Below are positions 1-12,600 of a stretch of DNA of 64,000 nt, piece by piece; the first letter of the stretch is position 1; the number at the start of each line of letters is the position of its first letter. Position numbers and translations under genes: made by a program. Where the stretch lies: positions 374,329 to 438,328 of the forward strand of contig KV748226.1 in NCBI GenBank assembly GCA_001692895.1, given 5' to 3'. This stretch comes from Cenococcum geophilum 1.58 (Eukaryota > Ascomycota > Dothideomycetes > Gloniales > Gloniaceae). The notes beneath the pieces were generated by a model. That model saw only the letters and a list, made by a program, of their open reading frames with translations. It was not told where the DNA came from and ran no database searches.

Positions 1-237
1 TATAGGGCAGAATAGGGTTTAGGTTGTGGTCCTGGCAGAACTTAGCAGAATTCGGTAAAACTTGGCAGAATTCGGTAGAACTTAGTAGAATTTGGTGGAA
101 CTTGGCAGAATATGGCAGAATTCCGTAGATTGCCGTTAGATTGCTATTAGATTGCCATTTTACGGTTGGTCTCTAATTGCTAAGTTAGTAGAAATAGGTA
201 AACGTGTGTAAGGTGTTATGGGGGTGTCCCGTAACAA
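1..237. repeat. Tandem array of a ~20 bp LTR-like sub-repeat
   Basis: Imperfect head-to-tail units of about 20 bp built on CTTGGCAGAATTCGGTAGAA run over roughly the first 125 bases. They are followed by a shorter array built on ATTGCCGTTAG and then by unassigned sequence. The GGCAGAACTTGGCAGAA wording also occurs once inside the LTRs of Gypsy elements A and C, so the array is probably an expanded LTR sub-repeat. The window edge cuts it off, so its full size is unknown. Confidence 0.6.
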
Positions 238-1260
238 TAATGTTCTATAACGGCCCTATAAGGCTAGCCTCTAGGCCAATATTAGGAAGTTAGAATTTAG
301 TATAAAGTATATAAAGTACTTAGGGTTTATTATTAGTATAGACGGAATTAAGGCAAACCTAAAAAGACGGCCGTAATTAATTAATAGGAATTACTACGGA
401 CCGTAAAAGGGATATAGTCATTTTTAGGCTTTTATAACTTCTACTAACGCTTTATTAAGAACTATAGCAGAATTACTTAGCCCCTTAGCCGCCTTACTAT
501 AAAGGACTGGCCCTTCTACTTTAATACTATATATAGGCAGGCTTTTAATAAGCTTAAGAAATAACTAGTCTCCGCTCCCTTACTCGCCTACTTTAACCTA
601 AAACGGCCCTTAATGCTAAAAACGGATGCCTTAGATAGTATTATTGCTAGCGTTTATTCCTAAAAGTAGATAAATAGAGAATAGCACCCTATTACTTACT
701 ACTTAAAGACTATAATAGATACTAAGCTAAACTACCTAATCTATAATAAAGAAATATTGGCTATTATCTCTAGATTTTAACACTGGCGAGTATAGCTAAA
801 AGGGACCCCTAAGCCTATTTAGGTAGTTTTAGATTATAAGGCCCTTATAGCGTGGCAAGCGTGCTAAATAGACACCCTATCCTAATTCTACTTCCTAATT
901 ATATATAGGCCAGGCGCCACTAACTATATAGACGCTCTTATAAGGCGTAACTAGGACTTAGATAACTAGATAGCTATAAAGACCTTACTATAAACCTAAA
1001 CACTACTATAACTAGAGCACCTTAACCCTTAGATATGGGAAGAACTAAGTACTAAACCTTTAAGCGTTAAGATATGTCCTATTAACCCTATGGAATTTAA
1101 CCTTATTAATAAACTACTGCAAGCAAACCGTATAGATCCTTCTCTATAAAAGTACTGTAAAAAGGTAAAGGACGTTACTAGCCTATAGTCCCTTGAAAAT
1201 GGATTACTTAAGCACTAAAAATAGCTAGTAGTAGTAGAGGAATAGAACTTATAGACTTAG
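238..1260 (+). mobile_element. Gypsy (Ty3) fragment, reverse transcriptase end to RNase H/early integrase
   Basis: This stretch matches by eye the interior of the nearby Gypsy elements, for example 19890-20935 and 42770-43795. It covers the end of reverse transcriptase, RNase H and the start of integrase. It is a heavily mutated fossil fragment with no LTR of its own. The left edge meets a tandem array and the right edge is cut by the LTR of element D. It is the same family as elements A, B and C. Confidence 0.8.
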
Positions 1261-1477
1261 TATAAGGGGACTTTATAGACAGGGGGCTATAAGGACACGA
1301 TTATAGAATAAAATAGATTAGTAAGAAAGACAAATCCTTAAGAAGGTAAGGCCTCTAGAATTGTAGAGACTATATACTATAGGTATATACCTTTAGTATA
1401 TAACCAGCAACTATCTAAAGGGCGTCTAGGGGTTATCCTAAGGGCAACCTAAGGTATCCGCAATAATATCCCTTATA
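1261..1477 (-). repeat. LTR of element D (left copy, 3' LTR in element orientation)
   Basis: 217 bp, begins TATAAGGGG and ends CCCTTATA on the plus strand, consistent with a TGTAAGGG...CCCTTACA ancestor. It pairs with 15851-16067 by transitions only. Confidence 0.8.
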
Positions 1478-2105
1478 TTACCCCCCATTTTTTATAGTTA
1501 GCCCCTAATCGCTATTACCTTATAATAAGGAGATTATAAGGGTTTAGAGAGATATTAGAGAGATATTAGTATACCGCTGTATATTATCTATCTATTTAAC
1601 CCCTATTTTAAACTCTTAAAAACCTTAATAAGGAAAAAATATAACTAGAGAAAAGATATAAGGATTACTAGGAGACCTACTAGAAGCTTACTAAAAGCCT
1701 AATAGTAACTATCTAGGCTAACTTAAGGATTTTTATATAACTTTATATTTAAGCCTTTATGCCGGTTTATAATTAATTATAAGCATTATAGGCAATTTGG
1801 TATTCCTAATATAATTCCATAAAACTATTTAGTATATAGCTTAATATATAGGGCCTTAGCTTACCGTCGTTTTTAACTATTAAGATATAATATATAATAT
1901 ATAATCTATAATCGTTTTTTATAATCCTTTATATTACTAATATATTACTCCCGTATTTACCCTTAGGCTATTAAATACGGTTAAGGTATTAATTAGTTAT
2001 TTAAAGAGACTTATCTCTTAAGGTTTAGTATATATATTTTTAATCTGGTAGTCCTATATTATATATTTAGTATAGCTCTATTACCTAGTAAATAGGGATA
2101 CTTTA

Positions 2106-2262
2106 TATTAGACTCACAAGGGGATATCACGTAGCTACGGTTCGTAGATAGTATAATGGTTGTTATTCTTTTTAGGAATAAGGAAAGGGGTAAGGAACTT
2201 AAGGTTCCTCACCGCGCTAGGGCCATATTAACACGTGACGGCAACTTGCCTCATTCCCAACA
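2106..2262 (-). repeat. LTR of Copia-1 (left)
   Basis: 157 bp direct repeat partner of 7940-8096. The TGTTGG...CCGACA termini of the right copy appear here in RIP-altered form. Confidence 0.9.
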
Positions 2263-2462
2263 CTGGCAACTCTTCTTTTTGTGGTTGCTATCTATATATA
2301 TATAAACAGACAGAATGCAATAATACCCAATAGTGTACAACAATACCAGACAGTGTATAACAATACTAAATAATATGCGACAATATGCGACAATACGGCA
2401 GTTGGTAGGATTTGGCGGATAACGCGAAGATATAGGGGCCGCTAAGGCGCTAGTAGTAAGCA

Positions 2463-2509
2463 AGCCAATGGCGATTTTCCATCCTGGGGATGGAAAATCC
2501 TAATTAGCT
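2463..2509. repeat. 47 bp palindromic element, copy 1 (in Copia-1)
   Basis: A near-perfect palindrome whose core arms are GATTTTCCATCC and GGATGGAAAATC, with outer AGCCAAT/AGCT ends. It lies between the end of the Copia-1 coding part and its 3' LTR. The same 47 bp unit recurs at 29104-29150 and 51638-51684. Confidence 0.8.
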
Positions 2510-2597
2510 AGCTTAATGACTAGTATCGGCAGAACTCCACACCGCTACCCAAATCGATTAGGCGCGGCGCTCTTAGCACAAATCTGACTAATTAGAC

Positions 2598-2620
2598 AAC
2601 TTTAACCGGCGGTTAAAGTT
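2598..2620. repeat. 3' hairpin AACTTTAACC...GGTTAAAGTT, copy in Copia-1
   Basis: Ten-base perfect inverted arms around a 3-base loop, next to the 3' end of Copia-1. The same hairpin sits near the 3' end of Copia-2 and of Gypsy elements A, B and C. Confidence 0.8.
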
Positions 2621-5600
2621 CTATAAGATCTTAACTTCTCTAAATTTCCCTCTTAACCTAACCTTTAACTTGTATATATAGAGTATTTGTGTTAACGAAT
2701 GTCTCTAGTGCCTTATTTGGGTTTGCCTTTATTATTATATCTGCTAGGTTATCTTAGCTATTAATTTATTGGATTTTAAAGAGTTCTTAACGCTTATAGG
2801 ACTGCCGAAGTGCCATAATATCGATTATAAGGTGTTTCTCCTTTGTGGTACTAAGCTTGACTAAACACTCGTAGAGGGAATATGAGTTGGTGTATACGAT
2901 TGTAGGAATAGCGGGAAGTTTGAGTCGGTCTATAATTATCTTAAGGGTAGTTCTAATTGCAATTGCTATATTAACTCCGCTAACTATTCTATATATCTCT
3001 GACGCTAAAACGCTTTAAGTAATGCGCTTACTTTTGGTTAAGCTCTAATAGATAAGATTACCGTAAATCGTGAAGTTATTCTCTCCGGTAAATTCGTTTG
3101 CGATAATAATCTTATATCCCAGCTAGGAGCTAAAATCTTTATTATTTATAAACGATCCATTGACAAATATAAAGAGCTTAGTGGTAGGAAGATTAATAGG
3201 CACGTAGAGTAGTCCCTAATTGAGATAGTTCATTTACCAGAAAAGACGTTTATTTAGGGTAAGAATGTCGTCCTTAGTTGGTTTCTGGTGTTAGGCGGCA
3301 ATAGAGAGATTAAATAAAGCCTTAGGTTAACAGATAGAAGTAATATAAGCTCTATAAGTGCGTTACTCTATATATCCTTGCTTTAGGGAATTAACGTTAA
3401 TAACGTTAATCTTCTTACCTTAACCCTTCTGGCGCAAAGCAATAGAATCCTTATTTAGGGAGAGGATGCATCTATTAAAGAGTAATGGTATTATTAAATT
3501 AAGCTTTTCTTTTAGCTTTACTATGAGATTTGCTTTTACTAGCTTATCTTCTTTAAGAGCTAAGAATTAGTTGTCCCCTAAGATAATTATATTATTAGTT
3601 TATATGCCGATAATTCCAAACGGAGTTCCTATGGTTATAATAAGGAAGCAGGGATTAAATATAGAAGTAGTTATTAAAAGCTTCTCTTTATGGTACTTAC
3701 TATAGGTAGCCCACTAATAAGTTCCTACCTCTGTAATTCCATATAATAGCTTAAGCACAACCATAATCGTATCTTCAGGATACTAGTAGTAAATTTGCTC
3801 TAGAAGGTATGCTAATATTAAGCGCTAAAGGTACGTCTCTAATTGGGTGTAGGCTTAAGTGATATCTTATAAATAAACCGCCATTCTATTCTTTATTAAG
3901 GAGGGAGCTAGCGCAACAATAACTCGCTAACTAGCTCGTTAAATCGTAGGAGACTGCATAAGAATTACCTCCTTACCATTATTGTTGTAGCCTTAGATAA
4001 TAAGCCTTAATTTCTTAAATAGGGCGTTAGTAGCTTTACCCTTAATCTCGTTAACTATTCTTAACTTAAAGATACAAACTCCATCGAACTTGGTAGGGTT
4101 ATACTTCTCAAATTTAAAGACTCCTCTTATAATAAGACTATTGATCTCCTGCTTATTAGATGCTTAGAAAGGAGCTCCTAGAGTTATAATACGACCTTCC
4201 TTTTAGAGCTATTTTACGAGTTCGAAGTTAGCCTTCTCCTTAGCTGTTATAAAGGCCATTAATAACTTAACTCTATTCTTAATGGCGGCAACAAATTGTT
4301 CTTTAAAATTAACAAGATGTTAGCGATTTTATAATCCCTTTAGGCGACCTCTACCGCGTCGTAGTTATAATACATCTACTACAATTATATTGGGATTGTA
4401 GTTGCCTTCTAGAGCATATTAATTATAGTTCTCTTCTAAGGCATCTTCTAGGGCATCCTATAAAAGCTCGGAATTGTTATCTTTATAGTAAGGCTTAATA
4501 ATAATTAAACGGAATTAAGTAGGTCCGTAAGGCATCTAAATAGTATAAGTTTAACTATTAATTATAATAAGTTGGTATGGGCCTAACTATCCTCCCTTTT
4601 TACGCCATACGCGTACCTTAGACTAAAGTGGCAGATCGAGCGTAGTTAAGGTATTTGGGCTATTTCTTATTCCTAGTACGTTGTTAACCTAGCGTATAGC
4701 ATAGAGACGTCATACCTTCTTTATTGCCTTATGAATAGCCTTAGCTCGTTACACAACGGAGGGAGATAGTGGAGAATTGTTAGTTATTTAAGGGTAGGCG
4801 CTAAAGACTAGTAACGTAGGTATAAGTCCATCTGGGCCAGCGGAATTGTTAATAGCTTTAACAGCTATTTATAAGGTAAGTTCTTTGCTAGCGTCCTTTA
4901 GTTCCGAAGAGATAATCTTATATACGCGGCGTAATGACGTATAATATCGTTTTACTTTTCTAACACTATTATATGCCTTAACAGGGACTTCCTTAACCTT
5001 AATTGCTATTACCTTTATCTGTTATTAAAACTCTATAGATAAGAAGTTCTTTCCTATATCGTAAATAATTTAATTAGGGGGTCCTAAATAAACATCAATC
5101 CAGTATAACTAAAGGGTCTCCTATACATTTCTGGCTAATATATCTTTTAAGAAACGCGCGGCTTAGAAGGAGGTTAAGAAGTTAATAACTTAGAGTACTG
5201 GCTTGCCGCTAAGATATATAACGTTAATAATAATATAGAAGTTGAAGTTGTAGTTATTCTTAAGGGTAAACTTAAATCGGCTAGGGGACTTCTGGTTCAT
5301 TTGGTAGTAATAGCAATACTTTATAAGATGCTTAATTGCCTTAACCTTAACTTTATAGCCTACTTGCTAAAGAACCCTAAGCAATTAATAAATAGATAGG
5401 TGGCTAAAACGGTGGTGCAGTTGGCATAATTCCGACTTAGTTAAGTGGCTCTAAGCAATACTCTTTTCTAGTTAATAAAGGAGCAACTAGGGGTAATCCT
5501 ACTTACGCACAACGGGTACCCAATTATCTCCCTAAATAAGTATATTTTTAAGGTTGTTAAGCCTAACGCCTAACTTATCTATATCTTTAATACAAAATAG

Positions 5601-7939
5601 AAACAGAGTGTTTATAGGAATAATGTAAAAACTAATGTACCCTAAGGGGGTTTAAACCCTAATTGTGCTGAGAGAGATTGCAGTACCTTTACTAAAACGA
5701 ATCGTATGCTAGCCTGCCGTTAAATAGTTAATCTAAACAGAGCTATTAAGCTGCTAAAGGGCTTAAACTTAAGGTTCTCCTACTATAGATACTCCTGCGG
5801 CTTTAGTATCCGGTATAATACCATAGAAGACATTCACCAAGTATCTATCGTTGAAGGAAAACGCGGAGCTCTCCTTTAGCTCGTTAAAGATATCTAACTT
5901 TGTAATAGAATGGAGCGTAGATTAGTCATTAAGGACAGCAACGGTTTATATACCATTTACCTTACCATACTTAGTAAAGTATTGGTTAGGTAAGTAGTCC
6001 TCAATTTCCATATCTATAAGGAGCTGTTCAGTCTTATTAACCTTACCCTTAAGGTCTTCTACGCCTTTATATTAAACCAGGAAGCTTTAGAAGTAGGCCG
6101 TAGTAACCTTATAATTTTTAACATTTCTTACACTCTGACGGAACTTATTATATACCTCTTTTCGCTTATTAAGGGAGTGTCTAGTTAACTAGTAATTTAG
6201 CTTCTTATAAACGTAGCATTTCTTCTAGCAATTACTTTAAAATAAACCTCCATAAGGACCTCTATAATTACCTTATAGTTAACGTTAATTATACCCTCTT
6301 CTGTATTCCCTACCACGGCCACTATATATTTAATTAGTCCAGTTATAATTGTATTAGTCGGGAATACTTAGTTAGGTAGGGTTTTCGGTATAGAACTATT
6401 AAGATTCTTATATTTGCATCGCAGTACCTATAGCGGAGCGTAGCTTAGTATATACTCCTTTAAACGTATCTATAGGTTTATATAGCGCCAAGTTACACTT
6501 ATAAACGCTACGGTATACTAAGATAACCTAGTCCCTTAAGCTATTCTTATTTTAGTAAGTTTTAGTAAGACTATATTGGATTTTCTAGAGTTTATTAAAG
6601 AGTAGTTAAAGGCACTCTAAACGAGTCTTTATTGGGTTAGAAGTAATAACTCTTTAGAACATAGTCTCCCGCCATTTAAACATATAAAGTTAGCGATTCT
6701 TATCGGTCTTAAAGTAGGCTCTAGTAAGCTAAAGCATTGTATTAAAGTTATAGTTTTTACCCGTAATATAGTCGTAATAGAATATTACCGCCCATCCCTT
6801 TAATATAACAGAGAAAGCGTGATAGTACTAGTGGCGTTAAATTCTAACCTTATTACAACAGTTATAAAAGACCTATAGTTTTACTCCGAGTATATTATAC
6901 AGTTCTCCTCTAAACTTCTTCTCTTCGTCCGAATATACCTTTATTAGATTCGTAACTTCTTATAGTAAAGGCTCACCGGTTAGCTGAAGTGGAGGAGGTA
7001 AAGGCGAAGTAACTCTAAGTAGGAGAGCACCTCTAGGTAGGAGAGCAGCTCTAGATAGGGGGTTAGCGTTCTAGGGGTTTTAATACGAATTAAAGTTGCC
7101 TTCTAAAGAATATGGGTTGTTTTTAGGTTTTCATAGTTAATATATAATCTCAGCTTCCGTCTATATTAGTTCTTCTACACTAGTAATAACGGCCTAAATA
7201 TTACTAGTAATTAGGTTACCGTTCTTAGTAACGTATACCCCATTCCTATAGAGGAAGTCTTAAAAGTCCTAAACAATATTAACGTTGCTAAGTGCCTAGG
7301 TATCAGCAGTCTATCCTATAAAATCCTCTCTAAAATACTCCTATAGTTATAAGTCGGCGTAGTATTTATTTCAATAGAATATAATATAGTGTAGAAGAAA
7401 GCCGTTAACTTGTTTTATGGTATAAGTTATTATATTAAAGGCGAATTCGTCCTAATCTTCATTAATAAGTTTCGCGTGCTTAGCTACCCCTAGTAGTAAG
7501 GAGTCTTTCCAGTTATTTAAGGTAGGCGTAGCCATGTTTTTAGAGGGAGGGAAGTATTATTAGTATAGGGATTATTATTTAGTACGCGTTCGTGATGTGT
7601 ATTTATTATTTAGTACGCGTTTATTGTTTAGTACGCGTTCGTAACGTGTATTTGCGGTTATAGGGCTTAGGACCAGTTCTAGCCTTAAATCGCGAAGACT
7701 TGTAAAGCGTATTGTTCTGCGTAATGGACGCAAGAATCCGTAATCTTAAAAAGGCTTAGGACCAGTTCTGGCCTTTAGATCCTTAGATTTGTAGAAGAGT
7801 TCTATTTAAGGTTTAGGACCAGTTCTAACCTTAAAAGACAGCTTCCTCTAGCATAAGTAGCACTGGTACAGTGGCTCGTCTCTTCTTGGTGAAAACCTAG
7901 CTGTTCTATAGTATAACTGTGAAGTTAACCACTAATCAG

Positions 7940-8096
7940 TGTTGGACTCACAAGGGGATATCACGTAGCTACGGTTCGTAGATAGTATGATAGTTGTTAT
8001 TCTTTTTAGGAATGAGGAAAGGGGTGAGGAACTTAAGGTTCCTCACCGCGCTAGGGCCATGTCGACACGTAACGGCAACTTGCCTCATTCCCGACA
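7940..8096 (-). repeat. LTR of Copia-1 (right, 5' LTR in element orientation)
   Basis: 157 bp, TGTTGGACTC...TTCCCGACA, followed by the duplicated target cttta. Confidence 0.9.
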
Positions 8097-8101
8097 CTTT
8101 A

Positions 8102-9680
8102 TAATAGCGACTATAGCTATTATATAATTATTAAGAACATCTATAACGTTAACCATTAATACTATAGTATTGTTTAGGTATAATTTAACCTATATATATC
8201 TTTAATTAACGTTTTAATTGCCTTCCCCTAGCTATATACTCAGTTTTTATAAGGAAGTAATAGTTAAATAATATATACTTATATTTCCTTTTTTTTTAAA
8301 TAACGCTATTATAACGGAGTTATATTAGTAAGGTTACGGCTATTTACTAAAATGGTATTAGACGGTAAAGTATAAGAATACCTTTACTTATTAAACTACA
8401 CCTTTTCTTTAACACCTTACTTTCCTATTATTAACCTTTGTCTAATTTAGACGTATCTTTAATATATTATTAAAACTTTCTTTTTTTTAATCATTAATTT
8501 AATATACCTCTTTAATCTCCTACTAACTATTCTTCTAAGTAAATTTTATAGCATATTTTAGCTTTACCTTTATATATAAAACCCTAATCTCTACTAACCC
8601 GTAACTAGTGCTGTCCTATCTAAATAATTTTGCCTATACATCTTTAAAAGATTAGAAATCTAATAATAAGATTTTAGAGGCTTATAATAAAATGCATTAC
8701 GTTAGATTTAATACCTTTAGTCCTTATAATTAATATATATATACTAAGAGCGGCAGTTATACTAAGGTAAGCTTTTCTATCTTTAATAAATTTCTATTAC
8801 TAACTTTAAGCTTTAATAGCCTAGGCCTAAGTAGCAACGTTCCTTTAATGTCCTTAACTACTATATCGCCTAGGCTCTCTCCTATTTAAACACTAATACT
8901 AAATATCTAGGTTAAATTTGAGATTATGCTATAGCTATTTATACCGCCTATAACTCTTAGTAAGCTAGCTAGCAACGCTTAATATAAGAGTAAGGTTAGT
9001 ATATTAGGGATAGGGTAAAGAATAGGGGTAATAAGAAGAAGGTTACTATCTACTATAGAAAGGAGTTTATATATACGCATTAAGTTTTAAAAGAGTATAA
9101 TATAATATATTATTAGGTAAGTTACCCTTTGGGTACCTAGCAAATAGGTAACTAATAGTTGCTATAGTAAGGTCTTAGTAGTTCTAGACTATACCAGCCA
9201 GCTAATATATCTATTTATTCTAGGCTTAAGTGTATCTTTATTAACTATAAGCTTACGCTATAAGAGCTTTGTTAGTATTAGTTTAGACTTAATATTAGTA
9301 TTAAGCGTTTAAGAATCTCTACCCTAGCTACATCTTATTATCCTACCCCTATTTTTATACCTACTCGCATCCCTATTAAGGGGTCTAGATCCTATTCTTG
9401 TTAGCTATTACTTAATAGCCTAATAGATACTAATCCTACTCCTAATAATAAGGCATAGTGGCTTTTTAGATTAGGAATTTATGGTTTAGACTTTTAAGAT
9501 TTGTTCTTATACATAGTAGCAATTAAGGACCTTAATTAAGTGCTTAAAAAAGCCTTGTAAGGCTTTTAAAAAGGGCTTAGAAGCCCTAAGAATAATATTT
9601 CTAGTATAGATTAATAAATAAGAATACAATTCTAGCAAAATGCTCTATTAACTCTATGCTATATATATAAAAAGGCTAAG
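8102..9680. other. Unexplained 3' part of element D
   Basis: Together with 1478-2105 this makes about 2.2 kb between the chromodomain-like end of the D polyprotein and its 3' LTR. That is far longer than a usual Gypsy 3' untranslated region. I recognise no protein family on either strand. It is AT-rich and RIP-altered. It may be an extra open reading frame lost to mutation, or an older insertion whose ends I cannot see. Confidence 0.45.
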
Positions 9681-12600
9681 GACCCGTCCTGCCTTAGGCT
9701 ATAGCCCTAATCCTTATAGTTTCTAGAGCCTATCTATTCCATATCTAATTTAACCTATTTACTCTTTAGGGCCTCTTACGGCCTACTATAAGCTTTCTTT
9801 ATAAGTCGCGATAATACCATAATATTAAAGCACTTTTTGCGATCTATAGATTATAAACTTTAGTCCTAATATTCTTTTAAAATATCTTTATAATAATTAA
9901 GGTAATCCTCTAGTTCCTATATAGAGTCCTTAATAGGCTAGCCTAGCTATTTAACTTTATATTAAAGCTTGTTCTTAACGGACTTATAATATAGTATAGC
10001 TTTAACCTTATACTACTCGCCTACTACCTTAGGGTACTTAATTAGGCCTAGACGGAAGTTCTTTTTTAGTAATAGTCTATACTATAGCTCTAATAGGTTT
10101 ATATAAACACTAAATATATATAGGCTATATATAGGTAGCTAGAGATAGTAGGCTAACTTATTAATTTATTTCTTAATTTAGAAGGGACCTAAGTATCTTA
10201 TATTAAGCTTCTTTAATAGTTAATAGGTCTTAATATTTGTTAAATATAATAGAACCTTATCGCTTACTCTAAAATACTTATCCTAGTACTTGCGGTTATA
10301 CTAAAGTCTTTACTACTCTTAGGCATCTTATAGGCTCTGCTTTATATACTTTTATTACTCCTCCTATTCCTAGAGGTATCCTTATATTCTTTAGTAGATA
10401 TCCTTAAACTTCCTAATAGGATCCTATAATTAATTATACGGCCTTAGCTAGTAATTATTAGATATACTATTAAACTTAAATAGTTAGACGCTATAGGTAG
10501 TCTAGATTAGTATATACTTATATAATATATATTACTTTAAATTATAAGCGTACTCTGTGTACGGAAGTAGCCTACACTAGTTATCTTACTAGTAGTTTAA
10601 ATATATTTATAAGTAAGACCCCAGTTCCTAGTGCTAGCGTTTTATTTACCTATCTATTTTTAAATAGAAGTATAGGTCTAACTAGTACTGGCTTATAAAG
10701 ACGCTACCCTTATTAATAATAATAGAGTATGGCTAATCTACTTTAAGAAAGCATTTTTCCTTAATTAGGTTAGTAAGCGCTTATATATTAATCGTCTTAT
10801 TAACAGAAAGGTATTAAATATACTTTAAAAACCTATTAATAAGTATAAGGACCAAATTATATGTTTATTCTTAGCTATCTTTAGATAGTAGGAGATTCGT
10901 AATAAAGTCTATAGCGTAATATTACTATAGCTTACTAGCAAGGGAAACTAATTTAAGTAGACCCTATAGCTTATACCTACGGATCTTATATACTTAAAAC
11001 TTCTTATAATAGCTAATATACTCCTTTACTTCCTACTTAAGCTTTAGCCAATAGTATTTACGCTAAAGTAATTCTACTATTTTAGCTTAACCATAGTAGC
11101 TACCTAGAGGATTATCGTAATTTTTTATAAGAATCTTCTATTATAGATTTGCTTCTAATAGTACCTAAACCTTACTAAATCTATATAGTAGGCTTATTAA
11201 GTCTAATTCCTAATAATAGCACCTAGTAGCTTTTTTTCTATTATATTTCCGGTCTGCTTTTATATTAAAGATGGTATAAAAAGCGTCCCTTTATTATACC
11301 TTACGGATAAAATCTATTAATCTTTTAGATAGTTTTTAGGTAAAAGCTATTTCGTTTTATACTACTTCAAGTATAAGACTAAATAGTACTATAGATCTTA
11401 TAACTCTTTAATACGTATATATTAGAAAGGCCGCTATAAGGTTAAAGTCCTTTAGTTATTATAGGGCTTCAAATTCTAATTACTCTATAGCTTTGCTATT
11501 AGTTTAAGGAAATAGCTTAGTAATTAAAGATAGTATATTACTGAGTTCTATACTTATGTTAGGGATATCCTATTTAGGTATATTTAGACCCTTAATAGTA
11601 ATAGACTAGGTACTAGTTAAAACGTTAGTAAAAGCTAATAGGGTTTATACCGCCTAAGACTTAGTATATAAAGCTATAGGTATTTAAGCATCCTATACCT
11701 AAAGCTTATTCTATAATATAGAGAGTAAGATATTTATTATTAATTTTCCTTCTTCCGTTTTAAAGCCTTTAGTATAGTCTAGCTATTATAACGGTCTATT
11801 AGTAGGGTTATTATCCTCTAGCTTATATTTAATCTTAAAATTAAATCACGCGAGCTTCTCTATTTATTTAGCTTATTAAGGTATAAGCTCCTTTATAGTT
11901 ATAAAATAGTATAAATTATAGTAATCTAAGAGTATACAAGTGGTATGGCTTGTATACTTAAGGTAGTATTGCCACTATTTAAAGCAGTTAACTATAGCTA
12001 GCAGTTTCTTATTATGGGTATAATACCTAACTTTAGGTCCCTAGAATTTTCTACTATAGAATATTACTAGTTTTTAGTAAAGCTGGGTAGCGTTTAGATA
12101 CCTATTAGGTTATAATAAGATACTAATAAGAGCAAAATTTAATATATTAGTAATTATTATTAATGGCTAATTTAGGCTAAAATGCTATAGTAATAGAGCT
12201 TTTATAAACTTTACGCGTAGTTTTTAAAAGGCCTTCTAAACCTTTCTAGGCTATAACTATAGTTTATATTATTTAGTTAGTCCCTTTTTAGTTTTCTTTC
12301 CTACCGCCTTTAAGCCTTTTACTCCTTAGGTTAGGTTTTAAAAAGCTTCCGTAATATAGTTAAATAGGTATTAAATAATGTCTAAGTAATTATAAATAAA
12401 GCGCTTATAGAAATTGGCAAAGCCTAGGAACACTTAAATATCCTAATAGCTCTCTAGCTCTAGTTACTCCTAGATTACCTATACCTATATTAGGTCTATA
12501 ACTATACCTATAAGCGTTATAATATAACCCAGAAACTTAACCTACTTAGTATTAAAGATATACTTTAACGCTTTAGCGTAGAGGCCCTAATTATCTAAAT

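Larger units (their letters stand above)
2106..8096 (-). mobile_element. Copia (Ty1) LTR element Copia-1 (fossil), full-length layout
   Basis: Two 157 bp LTRs (2106-2262, 7940-8096) are flanked by an identical 5 bp duplication, cttta, at 2101-2105 and 8097-8101, so both ends of a single insertion are present. The element reads on the minus strand. Gag is near 7.5 kb, and the Copia-type reverse transcriptase/RNase H end is near 2.7-4.2 kb. The interior is the inverted, diverged counterpart of Copia-2 (23479-29583). The LTRs differ at about 11 positions, all transitions. It is broken many times in the RIP manner and sits inside element D, so it is younger than D. Confidence 0.9.

Noticed and set aside
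2251-2463. 70-codon minus ORF at the end of Copia-1
   Set aside because: Lies across the LTR edge and low-complexity sequence; no coding signal.
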